A stretch of DNA of 64,000 nucleotides from Desulfobacterales bacterium (GCA_024637225.1 JAGXFP010000029.1:1-64000), one strand, 5' to 3'. Shown: positions 34,816 through 44,912, counted from the first letter of the stretch. Notes: generated by a model from the letters alone, not told the origin. Translations and numbers: made by a program.

Positions 34816-37728
34816 TTATTCAACCAGAATACCCTCGCTGAATTTCACCTTGGTTACCGTGGGCATAGCGCCCATATTGTGCTCGGTGAAAGTCGGCAAG
34901 GTATCCAGGTTAATATTATCCGCCTGAGAGACATCCGGAATGCTGTCTACGGGAATAGTCAAGGGATCGACAACAGTCTCCAGGAAAACGCTGGTCTCCA
35001 GCGGTTTCAGATAATAATTCTCGTTGCCGTCGGTTACCATCTTGCCGGCCGGGATATTGATGACCTTGTCCTTGATATCCTGGGTAATCTGCCAGTTGTT
35101 GTTGCGCAGGGTCTCGTGGATATCGGGCATACCGTGCAGCCAACCGTCGTACTGGGGCTGCAAGGTCTTGGTTGTGCCCACGGCATTCTGGACGGTTATC
35201 GGATCAAGCATGATCGGATCGTCGAGGATCACGTAGCCACTGGCATCTTTCAAGTAGGTCTGGGCGCCCCAGCACTGGTTTTGACCGGAAGTGGGATCGC
35301 AGAACTCCCAGTTGAATTCCACCGGCCGGGTGTTAGATGTGGAGTCCGGATTGCCCCACTCGTCGACCGTTACTTTTCCGCCGCTGTTATCGAGCGGATA
35401 ATCGTCGGAAGTCCAGTCGTCTGTAGTTCCGACAGCTTCATCGGGACCGGCTTCAGTAGATCCGGCAATTCCGTCAGTTCCGTTGCTCCAGGCCTGCAAC
35501 CCCCACATGCCGGTGCCAACCACCTGCCCTACAGTCGCACCACTATTGGCGTTATTAGTGCTATCAGTATCGACGGCGTTGTATTTAAGCAGCAGATAAT
35601 CGCTGCTGCTCGGATCGGTAACCAATTCCAACCTGACACTCTGATCCCAGGGGGTCCGGAAATAGTCGGCCGCGCTCGGCACAATGTCGCTACAGGTATT
35701 GGTAGTGTTGCAGTTGCGCGGATTGGCGGTGGTCTGGATCTCCAGCCTGACCTCATAATCGTCTTCGTTGATCCCGGTCTCCTTGACCCTTCTGACCACG
35801 TAGTTAACCCCGTTGGCGTTCATATAGTATTCCCGGCCGATCTGCGGCGAGAAGGGTTTATCGGGAGCGCTGTCATCGAAGGTCGGCTGCCAGTTGCGGT
35901 TATCGAAGCTGAGCAGCTTTTTCTGCACCCAGCCGGTGTCGGTATAGGCAATGTAGATCGAGCCGCCGATACTCACCCAGAGGCTATCCCCGGGAGCCGG
36001 TATATAAACGGAATCGCCGGTGGGAGTCAACTGGTCGGAGTTAATACCTCTCTGGGCCTGGTAGAAGCCCGGACCGGTGTAAGTAGGCTGATAGTTTGCT
36101 CCCACTTCATCATTCAGAAAGACATACTCCACATTGCTACCGTCTGTACCTTGGCCACTAATATTGACCCACTTGCGGTTGTCCTGACTATCAACCACCA
36201 ACTCGTTATAAGCGCTAAACGGGGTAAAATCGATCTGGTTTCCGCCGAAATCACGGCAGGTCGGTGGAATAGGGGTGCTCATGGGATCGCCGGGATAGTA
36301 GCCTGACCAATCAATCTCACCTTTGCAGAAATACCAGGCTTCGAAACTGATATTATTCAAATCGCCATACATTAAATCAAAATGCTTATCGATCCAGGTC
36401 TCGACCGGCACGCCCTTGATATCGTCCAGGGTGGCAGCAACCAGGGTCCGTTTGGTAAAGGAACCGTTGATGGTATCGGCCACGGTGTATGTAACCGGTT
36501 CGGTATCGCCCCAGGTCTCGGTGGTAACCGTATCACCTGCGAGGATGCTGTTACTTGCCTCTCCGGCCCACAGCTCGTGCCGTCCCTGCCAGGCCCCGTA
36601 ATAGGCGTGAATGGCATTGCCGGTGCTATCGGTATAAATCACCGGAAAGCCGAACCGCTTGTGTTTCCGTACATCGTCTCCGGGAGCAACGACATTGCCT
36701 TTAGAATCTACAGTGGTAACAGGATTTTCATTGTAGAATAGCCCATATTGGTGGGTTATTTCGACCTTTTTGCTACGATCCTTGTAAATAGGGAGTTCTT
36801 CCATGGCAGCCCCGCCGATGCCGATGTCGGAAATCTTTTTCAGACCCAGATAACCGTCGTTATAGGCGTATTGAGCCCTGGCCATCTTCGGGATACATTC
36901 GTCGCTGTCACAGCTGTCCCAGTCGGCATACTCCACTTTTCCGTAACCCTGGGTGTTCGAACGGTTCAGGATCCCCTTAAGGGTCCAGATATCGCCCCCA
37001 CCGTGATCCTCATGTTCGTTGATCTTGATAAGCACCCCGCCGCTGCCGTTCGGTTCGGCGGTGGCGACGAAGAAATTCTCGCCGGTTTCGTCGAATTTGA
37101 CGTTCAGCTCCCATTTTCCGTAACTGGTTACCTCCCCATCCGCATCGAAAACGGCGGGCTCATAGACCTTGAACTCCGCCTTGACCAGCTCGCCTTCTTC
37201 CTCGATCCAGCAGTAGACCCGGTTAATATCCTTGCCGTCGACCAGAATCATCTGGGAATCGACGATCCATGACTCCAGGGTCTTGATCTCCCGGCCCTGA
37301 TCCTCTTCCTGCCAGGCAATCATGGCCTTGTAGGGACCCTTGTTGATGTTGACCGAATCATAATATCTGGTCTGATTCAGGGCACTCAGGACCTCCTCAA
37401 TAATCTCGAACTGATCGAGGACCGGCTCCTCGACATACTTGGCCGGGATGGCCTTCTCATAATCTGTTGTCGCTCCGGGGGTTGCAATCGCCCGGGAAAT
37501 GATGCTCACGCCGGCGGGGGTTGTGCTGTCAGTGCTGCTTTCCGGTACCGCCGAGATTTCGCTGGGCACCTGATAACCCGAGGTGAGACTTGAGATCGTC
37601 TCGCCGCTTGAATTGTTGTTTGTCGCCGTCGGGGTGGTCGACCCGCCGCTGCCGCAGCCGGTCAACGGCAGACAGATTACCAGGGCCGCCATGACCAGCC
37701 AGCCAAAACGCTCTCTGCTAAACTTCAT
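34816..37728 (-). CDS. Large lipoprotein of unknown function in the electron-transfer island
   Basis: 970 residues. Signal and lipobox LPLTGC (Cys near residue 24), then a Ser/Thr/Asn-rich linker and a large beta-rich, acidic, aromatic-rich region. No CXXCH motif is present; cysteines are few and mostly in spaced pairs (CDSDEC, CNTTNTC, CDPTSGQNQC). I do not recognise a family. Its size, lipidation and place next to cytochrome operons suggest an outer-membrane surface protein. GGAGG lies 7 nt before ATG 37728; the frame is open upstream but has no ribosome site. The gene is monocistronic, with a 5' leader of unknown structure. Confidence 0.8.
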   Translation of the reverse strand: MKFSRERFGWLVMAALVICLPLTGCGSGGSTTPTATNNNSSGETISSLTSGYQVPSEISAVPESSTDSTTPAGVSIISRAIATPGATTDYEKAIPAKYVEEPVLDQFEIIEEVLSALNQTRYYDSVNINKGPYKAMIAWQEEDQGREIKTLESWIVDSQMILVDGKDINRVYCWIEEEGELVKAEFKVYEPAVFDADGEVTSYGKWELNVKFDETGENFFVATAEPNGSGGVLIKINEHEDHGGGDIWTLKGILNRSNTQGYGKVEYADWDSCDSDECIPKMARAQYAYNDGYLGLKKISDIGIGGAAMEELPIYKDRSKKVEITHQYGLFYNENPVTTVDSKGNVVAPGDDVRKHKRFGFPVIYTDSTGNAIHAYYGAWQGRHELWAGEASNSILAGDTVTTETWGDTEPVTYTVADTINGSFTKRTLVAATLDDIKGVPVETWIDKHFDLMYGDLNNISFEAWYFCKGEIDWSGYYPGDPMSTPIPPTCRDFGGNQIDFTPFSAYNELVVDSQDNRKWVNISGQGTDGSNVEYVFLNDEVGANYQPTYTGPGFYQAQRGINSDQLTPTGDSVYIPAPGDSLWVSIGGSIYIAYTDTGWVQKKLLSFDNRNWQPTFDDSAPDKPFSPQIGREYYMNANGVNYVVRRVKETGINEDDYEVRLEIQTTANPRNCNTTNTCSDIVPSAADYFRTPWDQSVRLELVTDPSSSDYLLLKYNAVDTDSTNNANSGATVGQVVGTGMWGLQAWSNGTDGIAGSTEAGPDEAVGTTDDWTSDDYPLDNSGGKVTVDEWGNPDSTSNTRPVEFNWEFCDPTSGQNQCWGAQTYLKDASGYVILDDPIMLDPITVQNAVGTTKTLQPQYDGWLHGMPDIHETLRNNNWQITQDIKDKVINIPAGKMVTDGNENYYLKPLETSVFLETVVDPLTIPVDSIPDVSQADNINLDTLPTFTEHNMGAMPTVTKVKFSEGILVE

Positions 37729-38726
37729 CTTAAAACCTCCGCATAAAATTAATAAAACACACAGAATCCGGTAGCGTTCGAAAAGGGGCCGGATGCAAGA
37801 AAGCAACGATCTTGATCGTAAAGTTGCCGAAACAACGCATGGCCCGTTAACGAACGCCCGGAAAGGCGGCAGGCGGCAGTTTTCCCACCGCGGCCGGCAA
37901 ACTACTATATTAAGTTGAGTTGAATAGCTCGTCTGCTTTATTTATGCCCTTTAGGGTGCAAACGAAACCTATCCCCTGTGGGTACAAATATGTAATTACA
38001 GATTGATAATGACAAACGACTCGGTGGCCGTCATGAATTCAGATAGGATAAACAATAACAGGAGAATTGAGTGGGTGCGGTCAGACCGGCACTCGGCGGA
38101 TATTATCGGGAACCCCGCATTCCTTCTGCTAAATTGAGCAATAATAGAGCCGGTTGTCAAATAAAATGTTTGGTGAATATTCAACAAAATCTCACCTCTA
38201 TCTCCCGATTTAAACTTTTTCTACCAGCGCATCTTGCCCGAATATCTGACAAATCGAACTAATTATCGAATATATTGAAATCTCCAAACTCGCTATTACG
38301 GATTGATAAATTTGCAGGGTTGTCTGGTTAAGAACTTGCAGAAGTTCCTCTCCGGTTTATCGACAATTATTCAATACGCCGGGGCCGTCATTCCCGCATG
38401 TTTTTAGCGGGAATCCAGAAGTTGAAGTTGAAGCTGAAAATCTTATGAAACAAATCATGCCAATCGGGATTGGGCCTATCGCTTAACTCCGGCTTCCATG
38501 CACGCTTTCATCCCGCCTACCATTTACTGAAATCCTTCGATGTATATAGCAGGCTGCTTGTTCATAGGTGGCAACCTGGATTCCGGCTAACAACCTGCCG
38601 GAATGACGGAGTGTTGGCTGCCGGAATGACAATATATTGGCCCACATAAATCCAGCAGCAGCCGTGGATAGTCTTTTTGCGCAAAAATGGGCGCTGCAAA
38701 TTTCTAACCGGACAATGCTGACAAAT
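37729..38726. other. A/T-rich intergenic region with repeat fragments
   Basis: About 1 kb between divergent lipoprotein genes without a convincing gene. It holds one AAGTTGAGTTGAATAGCTCG..AACCTATCCCC repeat (37911-37990) and two CATTCCCGCATGTTTTTAGC / GCAACCTGGATTCCGGCTAA fragments (38388-38420, 38565-38640). The G/C-rich inverted stretch at 37850-37905 lies in the leader of the 970-residue lipoprotein. Confidence 0.6.
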
Positions 38727-38756
38727 TTGACCGCGCCCGCGGAAATAAGTGATAAT
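38727..38756 (+). promoter_or_regulatory. Candidate promoter of the 190-residue lipoprotein
   Basis: TTGACC (5 of 6) and GATAAT (5 of 6) are separated by 18 bp. The start codon is about 30 nt past the predicted transcription start. Confidence 0.5.
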
Positions 38757-38793
38757 TTCCCAGGAATACCAAAATTCAATCTGGAGGCCGCAA

Positions 38794-39366
38794 ATGAAAA
38801 ATCCACTGCTTACCATATTTGACAAACCCGTAAAAAGTCTCGGGATGGATGCCGTGATACTTGGTTGTCTGTTAGTGGCGGGCGGATGCGCCCCGGGTCG
38901 GATGGACCGTGAACTTATTATGGACAGGGAGGGGGTTTCGGGCTCTTTCAATATGATCCGGGTGGGAGGTACCTTCGCGGATGACGCCGATAGAATCGTC
39001 ATTCTCGATTTCGAGGACGACGCTTATTTTTTTAACCCGGTGGCCGGCCCCGGCCGGGTCAGGCAATCCCCCGGCATTCCCGCCGACGAAGCGCTGCGGC
39101 GAGCCGAACTGTTTTTCAGCGCTCATTGCGCCTATAACGGTTATCAGATCAGAAAACTGATTTTACCGGAAACCGGGAAGCCGGTCGGCTATGAATTGAC
39201 CCCGGACTATCCGGCCAGCCTCTGCGAAGCCGGCAACGAGGTCCTGGTCAACTACGGCAAACCAGAAAACGGCGAGATCAAGGTTTACACCTCGCTGCTT
39301 TTGAAGATCAAAGACGGCGGCAGCGACAGTATGCTGGACTTTGATCTGCCCAGGCCGGCGCGTTGA
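38794..39366 (+). CDS. Lipoprotein of unknown function
   Basis: 190 residues. An N-terminal signal with lipobox LLVAGGC (Cys at about 32) is followed by a soluble domain rich in Asp/Glu with two or three scattered Cys. I do not recognise it. GGAGG lies 7 nt before ATG 38794. It is the only plus-strand gene between two minus-strand cytochrome transcription units, has its own candidate promoter, and its stop is at once followed by a heptamer array. Confidence 0.75.
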   Translation: MKNPLLTIFDKPVKSLGMDAVILGCLLVAGGCAPGRMDRELIMDREGVSGSFNMIRVGGTFADDADRIVILDFEDDAYFFNPVAGPGRVRQSPGIPADEALRRAELFFSAHCAYNGYQIRKLILPETGKPVGYELTPDYPASLCEAGNEVLVNYGKPENGEIKVYTSLLLKIKDGGSDSMLDFDLPRPAR

Positions 39367-39750
39367 GCTGGAAGCTGAAAGCTACAAGCTATAAGCTGCA
39401 AGCTGAAAGCTGAAAGCTGAAAGCTGAAAGCTAAAAGCCACAAGCTACAAGCTACAGAACAGATCTAACCTCTGGGCCTGTCTTGCCAGGAACCTGGGTC
39501 TAAACTGGTCTGCCATGTGCTCCTCCCTCACTTCTCACCGTCCTTCCCCCCTCACCGTGTTCCCCCTGTCCCTTGAAGCTCGCCCTTCACCACTTCCTCA
39601 TCGATGGGGCGAACACTATATGAAATCAATGGGATTGGGACAGCCTAAGGATTCGCCCCCGAGCCGGAAAAGAAACAAACGAAACAAAAAAGCTCCTAAA
39701 TATAAAAGCCTGAAGCTTTTGGCTTTTGGCTTGCAGCTTATAGCTTGCCC
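39364..39750. repeat. Composite heptamer element (arms plus core)
   Basis: AAGCTGA/AAGCTAC/AAGCCAC heptamers (39367-39455) lead to ACAGAACAGATCTAACC, a core at about 39465-39522 (CTGTCTTGCCAGGAACCTGG, TCTAAACTGGTCTGCCATG), then CTCACTTCTCACCGTCC words. A GCTTTTGGCTTGCAGC array (39712-39748) lies beyond. Confidence 0.85.
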
Positions 39751-39752
39751 CT

Positions 39753-39784
39753 AAAAAAAAGCCGGACCCGCAATCGGGTCCGGC
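39753..39784 (-). terminator. Intrinsic terminator of the first porin-cytochrome operon
   Basis: GCCGGACCCG/CGGGTCCGGC stem with a 4-nt loop, followed by eight T on the minus strand, 26 bp past the 13-heme gene. Confidence 0.93.
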
Positions 39785-39810
39785 CTGGTTAAGTCAAAAT
39801 CTGACGGCTT

Positions 39811-42195
39811 CTATGGTCTAGCCACCGCGTTAGCCGGAGAACCGGCATTCAGATAAGCCGCGCCGACAGGATACGCGGTCAGGTTGATAACTCCATCAAG
39901 GACGCCGTTATCGAGCCAGTCGATGGAATCGAACATCAGGCGTCTTCCGTAAAGCGAGTTATGCACGCGGATACAGGGTTCTTCCGTCATGTACAGGCTG
40001 TTCTGGAAAGCGCCGTAGGCCTCAAGCGGGACAGTGTCAAAGCCTGCCGGTATCGGCGGCACGGCGGTCAAATCCGATTCCTGAGTGATGTCCACGCCAA
40101 GATAGTTGGGCACGGTGTTATTGACCAGATCGAGCAGGGCCTGGCGGGCACTGGTAAAATCGACTCTCCGCTGGTTGAGGAAGTCGGGATTGACCCCGCC
40201 ACCATGACAGTTGTCGCACAGGGCCTGATTATTGATCGCCGTAATGTTACCGGTACCGGCGTCCTCGGTCACCGCCGTGAAGTGATGGTCGGCGGTCCCG
40301 GCCATATGGCAGCTGACGCATGGTCCGTCACCTTCGGCATCGATATCGTCATGCTGAAGGTTCGGGGTGGAATAATCCAATGGAGTGCCCGCGACATCCG
40401 TATACTCGAAACCGGTGTGGGTCACCGCTGCGTACAGCGAACCGGCGGTCGGAGCGTGATGGCCTGCAAACCGGGTCGAACGTCTGCCGGTGCGAATCGA
40501 AGTGTTATTGCCGCGTCCGGCATGACAGGCGCCGCATACATCCGAATTGCCTTTCTCCGGCAGCACTACAGACTCGGTCACACCGGTCTGGCTGTCCGGG
40601 GTTTCGTTGACGAAATCGAGGGTAATGCCGTTAGGATCGTCCCGCAAGGCGCCGCTGTTGTTAGCGTGACAGCCCCAGCAGTAGAGCATTTCGTTCTGGC
40701 CGGAGGAGGTGACCGCGCCGGTGTCTGGGTCCTTACTCCAAGCCACAAGATGGGAGTAATCGTTAGCAGTGCTGTCATAGGCAACGGTATCGGCCATAAA
40801 GTTCTTCAGGCCTGTCGCGGTGTGGCAGCGCTGACAGGACTGACGATTTTGGGCGTCCCAGTCATAATGCAGCCAGGCATCGCCGGTTGCACTGGTTACC
40901 CCCGCCTGGCGAATGGCAACCGCCCCGGCCAGGGAATGTCCGTCAGCGCCGGCACCCTCCTTGACTTCGAGAATCTCGCCGCCGTGCGCGGAGCCGGCCC
41001 ACTGCCGATTGATGGTGAGATCGGCCGAATGGAGGTTATGACAGCCGCGACAGGCGCCCTGTTCGTCATCGGTGGCCTTGACCACATAGCCCTCGATCTG
41101 GTTGGGGGCGCAGGTGGGTAGAATGTCTTCCTCGCCCGGAGAATATTCTGGATCGCCATCGAGATCATCGTCATTGCAATTGACTCTCTCGGATTCATAG
41201 CTGGTCAGCGGGTTGTCGTAATGGGTGGAGGAGATTACCCGCTCGTAACGTGCCGAATGGTAGATCAGGTCGCCCTGCGGTCCATCATCGGTGACTCCCG
41301 TTGCGGCCAGAGCATTCATCGCATCCAGCCATTGATTATAGCTGGTGACGATCATATCCTCATTGGTGATCGAAACCAGCTGGGCATTGGCATCCTGGTG
41401 GCAGTTGGTGCAGGTGGCGTACTCGGCCGTTTGGGTGAGCCTGCGACTATCGCCGCGGCCGGTGAACTCTTCGGGCTTGAGCAGTTCGTTGCCGACGTTA
41501 TGGGAATCATGGCAGGTCCGGCACTGGATGGCATGGACATCGCCGTCGATCGGCAGGGTGTTCTGCAGGGCGGCGAAGGTGGTTACATCCCTATACCTTC
41601 TGGCCCCTTCGTCGTTATGGCATTTGACGCAGATCGTCTGATTGCGGCCGTCGGCATCGGCATGGGCCGAAGCCTGCCAATCGGTAAAGATATTATCGGC
41701 CTCGGGATGAAACTGCAGATGGCTTTCCGGCAGTTGGGTATGACACTCGCCGCAGGTAGCCGCCTCCGGATGGGCATTGGGCATCGGCCCGATGCCGAAA
41801 TGGTCCTCGCCGCTGCCGTGGCAGGCCTCGCAGGTGACCGCCGCCAGTCCCTCCGGCGGCACGTTGGCCGGATCGATCAAATCTTGAATCAATTGGCCAT
41901 CGCCAACCGGATCGTGACATTCCAGACAGGTCGTATCGCTGGCTGCGTTGTTGCTGGGACTATGGATCACATGTCCGCTTTGCAGAAAACCGTTTACCTC
42001 GTCCTGGCTCCAGGAAAAATCCTCGTGGCAGTCGATACATCTATCGGCCCCGACGAACCCCCTGGCTTGAACGGTCTCCTGGGTTCCGCTGGGAACGGTT
42101 TCGCTGTCGTCGGAATCGAGGTTGCTGCTGCAACCCCAGAGCGGCAGCAGCATAGACAGCGCCATACCTGCGATTGTGATTTTCTGTAATTTCAT
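39811..42195 (-). CDS. 13-heme outer-membrane lipoprotein cytochrome
   Basis: 794 residues. Lipobox LLPLWGC near residue 22, then thirteen CXXCH motifs: CIDCH, CLECH, CEACH, CGECH, CVKCH, CRTCH, CTNCH, CRGCH, CQRCH, CWGCH, CGACH, CVSCH, CDNCH. The spacing is wide after motif 7 and the last 120 residues are heme-free, so it has non-heme modules as in surface multiheme cytochromes. ATG at 42195 is 5 nt from AGGAGG; another ATG is at 42198. It is last in an operon with the 10-heme cytochrome and the porin, which would pass electrons to it across the outer membrane. Its terminal acceptor cannot be inferred. Confidence 0.9.
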   Translation of the reverse strand: MKLQKITIAGMALSMLLPLWGCSSNLDSDDSETVPSGTQETVQARGFVGADRCIDCHEDFSWSQDEVNGFLQSGHVIHSPSNNAASDTTCLECHDPVGDGQLIQDLIDPANVPPEGLAAVTCEACHGSGEDHFGIGPMPNAHPEAATCGECHTQLPESHLQFHPEADNIFTDWQASAHADADGRNQTICVKCHNDEGARRYRDVTTFAALQNTLPIDGDVHAIQCRTCHDSHNVGNELLKPEEFTGRGDSRRLTQTAEYATCTNCHQDANAQLVSITNEDMIVTSYNQWLDAMNALAATGVTDDGPQGDLIYHSARYERVISSTHYDNPLTSYESERVNCNDDDLDGDPEYSPGEEDILPTCAPNQIEGYVVKATDDEQGACRGCHNLHSADLTINRQWAGSAHGGEILEVKEGAGADGHSLAGAVAIRQAGVTSATGDAWLHYDWDAQNRQSCQRCHTATGLKNFMADTVAYDSTANDYSHLVAWSKDPDTGAVTSSGQNEMLYCWGCHANNSGALRDDPNGITLDFVNETPDSQTGVTESVVLPEKGNSDVCGACHAGRGNNTSIRTGRRSTRFAGHHAPTAGSLYAAVTHTGFEYTDVAGTPLDYSTPNLQHDDIDAEGDGPCVSCHMAGTADHHFTAVTEDAGTGNITAINNQALCDNCHGGGVNPDFLNQRRVDFTSARQALLDLVNNTVPNYLGVDITQESDLTAVPPIPAGFDTVPLEAYGAFQNSLYMTEEPCIRVHNSLYGRRLMFDSIDWLDNGVLDGVINLTAYPVGAAYLNAGSPANAVARP

Positions 42196-42241
42196 CATTT
42201 CCTCCTTCTAGTTGATTGACTAGAAAATTTATGTAATTTGC

Positions 42242-43066
42242 TTAATGACATTTCTTGCAAGTCCTATTATCGCTGGCATCCCTGAGATTTTCCTGGATAC
42301 TGCCCCAGTCCTCGGGATGGGGATTGACCCGCAGTCCGCTGACTGCACTGTGACAGGTCAGACAGACATCGCCTTGGGGATGACATGCCTGACATGTTGT
42401 AAGGTTCTTGCGGGCCTCCCGGGCATGTTGGCTCGACCACTCGTGGGCCGGCAGCACCGAATTGGGATGGCAAGCGCCGCAGGAGTCCTCCGGAAAGTTT
42501 TCATGGGGAGTCCCCGAAACCGACAGGGAGCTCCACCCCTGGCGATGAGAAAGAATGGCCAGATCTGCGGGGGCGAACTGATCGTGGCATTCGTTGCAGA
42601 ACCGCTGTTCGTGGCAGCTCGAGCAGAGTTGCGGATCTGTCCGGGCCGCGATCGGATGGGTTACGTGAAAGTCGGAGCGATGGACATTGATCATGTTATT
42701 GGTGAATTCGCCCTGCTCGTCGGCGAAACCGGCCTTGTGGCAATCGAGGCAGTCGGCCTGCTGGTGACAGGCCTCGCAGTTATTGGCCTTGTTCTTAGCG
42801 AATGGACGATGGTTCAGGGGCCAGACCGGGCCATGGGTCTCCAGGGCCGGAAAGGAGACATCATCGATAAAGTCTTGTTGATGACATTCCCCGCAAACCT
42901 CGGCTTCCGGGCTGATGCTTTCGGCATCTTCCACATGGCAGGTGGCGCACCGGACATCCTCGCCGAGATATCCAAGATGTTCGTCGTGATCGAATTCAAC
43001 GGCTCCCGCCGGACCGACGCCCAGCAAGAGGAGCAGCGATAACAGGTATAATATTTTGCGAATCAT
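42242..43066 (-). CDS. Periplasmic 10-heme c-type cytochrome of a porin-cytochrome operon
   Basis: 274 residues. Signal peptide without lipobox (to about residue 23, AGA), then ten CXXCH motifs: CATCH, CGECH, CEACH, CLDCH, CSSCH, CNECH, CGACH, CQACH, CLTCH, and CKKCH, whose His is the last residue of the protein. Many spare His provide distal ligands. GGAGG lies 6 nt before the ATG. It starts 12 bp after the porin stop and ends 46 bp before the 13-heme lipoprotein. This matches the periplasmic partner position of a porin-cytochrome conduit (OmaB/MtrA-like role by analogy). Confidence 0.92.
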   Translation of the reverse strand: MIRKILYLLSLLLLLGVGPAGAVEFDHDEHLGYLGEDVRCATCHVEDAESISPEAEVCGECHQQDFIDDVSFPALETHGPVWPLNHRPFAKNKANNCEACHQQADCLDCHKAGFADEQGEFTNNMINVHRSDFHVTHPIAARTDPQLCSSCHEQRFCNECHDQFAPADLAILSHRQGWSSLSVSGTPHENFPEDSCGACHPNSVLPAHEWSSQHAREARKNLTTCQACHPQGDVCLTCHSAVSGLRVNPHPEDWGSIQENLRDASDNRTCKKCH

Positions 43067-43078
43067 AGAAGCCTCCTT

Positions 43079-44302
43079 TTAAAAGCGGGTATTAAGTCGT
43101 ATCCGGCCGCGGTAGTGATCTTCCCAAAGATCACTGGAAATCCATTCGGCCTTGGCCTGGAGACTAATTCTATTGGTGAAATCGTATTGCCCGTCCACCC
43201 AGGTCCGGGAACTGGTGGTCTCGTCTTCATCCAAGGTAAGCCTGCGCTCGAGGACATCGACATTGGCGCCGACCCCGAGCCGCAGATGTTCGATAACTTT
43301 ATAGGAGAGGTGGGTTTTAACGCCGTAGAGATCCTGGCCGTCATCGTCGTCCCGGAAGACGCCGCTCAGATAGCCGGCAAAACGGTTGGTCCGGATCTGT
43401 TCGATTCCGGCTTCATAGACCTGGGCATCGTCGACATCCTCGTAGATCTCGTACTCGATCCGGGCAAAGGCGTAGAGTCCGGGATCGATCCGATAGCGGA
43501 ACTCGGCCATCACCTCTTCGTATTCATCGGCGGCGAAGACCGAATAGATCGAAGTGGAAGAGAAGACCGGCAGCGAATAGAGGTATTCGGTCCTGAGCGA
43601 CCAGTCCGAATCGCTGTGGTAATTGGCCCCGCCCAGGAAATAACTCACCGACTCGATCAGTAGATTGTACTGGACCTCGGTATAGAGGTTCAGCATATCG
43701 AGAAGGTCGTAATCGCCGTCCAATCCGGCCAGCTCATGGGTCAATTCGCTCTCTTCCCATTTCTGCAGATAGGAGAGGCCGAGATCGAGTTCGTCGAAAA
43801 ACTCGCCGCGCAGTTCAGCGCCCCAGATCAGGTCCTCGGCGTCATAACCTTTGTAGTAGGTGACATCGCCGCCGCCGTAAAGGGAAAAGCCGAAATCGCC
43901 CAGATCGTCCATCCTGATCAGCAGGCCGTCCATAATCGAAGCCCCGGCGGTGGTGGAAATAAACTGTCTGCCCAGTTTCAGATCAACATCGCCCAGATTA
44001 TTCTTTTCCAGATAGGCGTAATAAAGCCGGCTGTCGACATCGACGTCGTCCTCCAGACTGTCGGCCAGCCGCCCGTAGCCTTTGAAGTTCAGGCCGTCAC
44101 CGTCCAGGTCGGTAGCATTCAGTAGAAGATACTGATAGATAGGAGTGACTTCGTCCTCCCTGCTGCCTACCGTATACCACTCAAAGACCGTACTGGACCT
44201 CCCCGACAATTCCGGAGCCTTCGCCACGGCAGGCTCCGGAGGCCCTGCCGCGACAAAAAAACAGGCGGCAACACCGAAAGCAAACCATCGTTGAATCTCC
44301 AT
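43079..44302 (-). CDS. Outer-membrane porin of porin-cytochrome operon 1
   Basis: 407 residues. Signal peptide (to about residue 27, AVA), then alternating aromatic/polar beta strands with acidic loops, and a C-terminal Phe (RIRLNTRF) as in outer-membrane barrels. The block VDLKLGRQFISTTAGASIMD is shared with the second porin (47786-49075: LGRQYVFAGVTNESIDGLRL), as is the N-terminal TPIYQYL / IPVYEYL, so they are paralogous. It would sheathe the hemes through the outer membrane. GGAGG lies 5 nt before ATG 44302; the longer upstream frame has no ribosome site. It is first gene of a three-gene operon. Confidence 0.87.
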   Translation of the reverse strand: MEIQRWFAFGVAACFFVAAGPPEPAVAKAPELSGRSSTVFEWYTVGSREDEVTPIYQYLLLNATDLDGDGLNFKGYGRLADSLEDDVDVDSRLYYAYLEKNNLGDVDLKLGRQFISTTAGASIMDGLLIRMDDLGDFGFSLYGGGDVTYYKGYDAEDLIWGAELRGEFFDELDLGLSYLQKWEESELTHELAGLDGDYDLLDMLNLYTEVQYNLLIESVSYFLGGANYHSDSDWSLRTEYLYSLPVFSSTSIYSVFAADEYEEVMAEFRYRIDPGLYAFARIEYEIYEDVDDAQVYEAGIEQIRTNRFAGYLSGVFRDDDDGQDLYGVKTHLSYKVIEHLRLGVGANVDVLERRLTLDEDETTSSRTWVDGQYDFTNRISLQAKAEWISSDLWEDHYRGRIRLNTRF

Positions 44303-44489
44303 TCTCCCTCCTTCGTAATTACCCGATTGTCCGGAACCACTCGGAAACCCCGCCGACACAACCGCGGGGCAGCTACCCGGCCCGTACCTGAGGGGCCTTA
44401 GTAAAATTAGCTCACAAAATCCCCGCGCTACGCAAACTTTTTTTTAAAAAAAATTATATTTATTGTTTTTCTGAATCAGTGAGCGGCTG

Positions 44490-44830
44490 AGAACAGGGGC
44501 AAGATTCAAGGAACAAGGACGGTAAGGGGTTAGGGGATAGGAGTTAGGGGTTAAGAGCGAGGAGGAAGGGCGGTGAGGAGTTAGGGGATAGAAGTGAGGG
44601 TTGAGAAAGACCCATAGATTCAGGTTCTTGGCAAGGCAGTTCTGGAGTTTGGATTTGTTTTATAGCTTGTAGCTTGTAGCTTGTAGCTTCTGGCTTCTGG
44701 CTTCTGGCTTCTGGCTTCTGGCTTCTGGCTTCTGGCTTCTGGCTTCTGGCTTCTGGCTTCTGGCTTCTGGCTTGTGGCTTGTGGCTTGTGGCTTGTGGCT
44801 TTTAGCTTGAAACTTGAGCCTTGAATCTTG
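44490..44830. repeat. Composite heptamer element with long GGCTTCT array
   Basis: Inverse orientation. GGGGCAAGATTCAAGG, GTTAGGGGATAGGAG and GGTGAGGAGTTAGGGG words, then a core (about 44607-44655: GATTCAGGTTCTTGGCAAGG, CAGTTCTGGAGTTTGG), then GCTTGTA x3, about 13 GCTTCTG units and 4 GCTTGTG units (44667-44805), ending in CTTGAATCTTG. This is the longest array in the window. Confidence 0.9.
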
Positions 44831-44834
44831 TTTT

Positions 44835-44870
44835 AAAACGACCACGGGCGGCCCGAAGGCCGCCCGTGGT
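44835..44870 (-). terminator. Intrinsic terminator of the decaheme cytochrome gene
   Basis: CCACGGGCGGCC/GGCCGCCCGTGG stem with a 4-nt loop, followed on the minus strand by GTTTT, directly inside the end of the heptamer element. Confidence 0.85.
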
Positions 44871-44912
44871 GATTAGGTTATATTACCGCGTATTGCGGCA
44901 GGTTTTGGCAGA

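Noticed and set aside
44303..44480. GEMM-type cyclic dinucleotide riboswitch before porin operon 1
   Set aside because: G/C-rich hairpins exist in the leader, but the GGGCAAACC-type and tetraloop-receptor signatures are absent.
44490..44830. CRISPR array
   Set aside because: Units are 7 bp in direct contact with no spacers, and no cas gene is present.
44660..44845. 61-codon open frame encoding KPEARSQ heptapeptide repeats
   Set aside because: It is the translation of the 7-bp GGCTTCT array (three units give seven codons). No ribosome site; lies within a composite repeat element.
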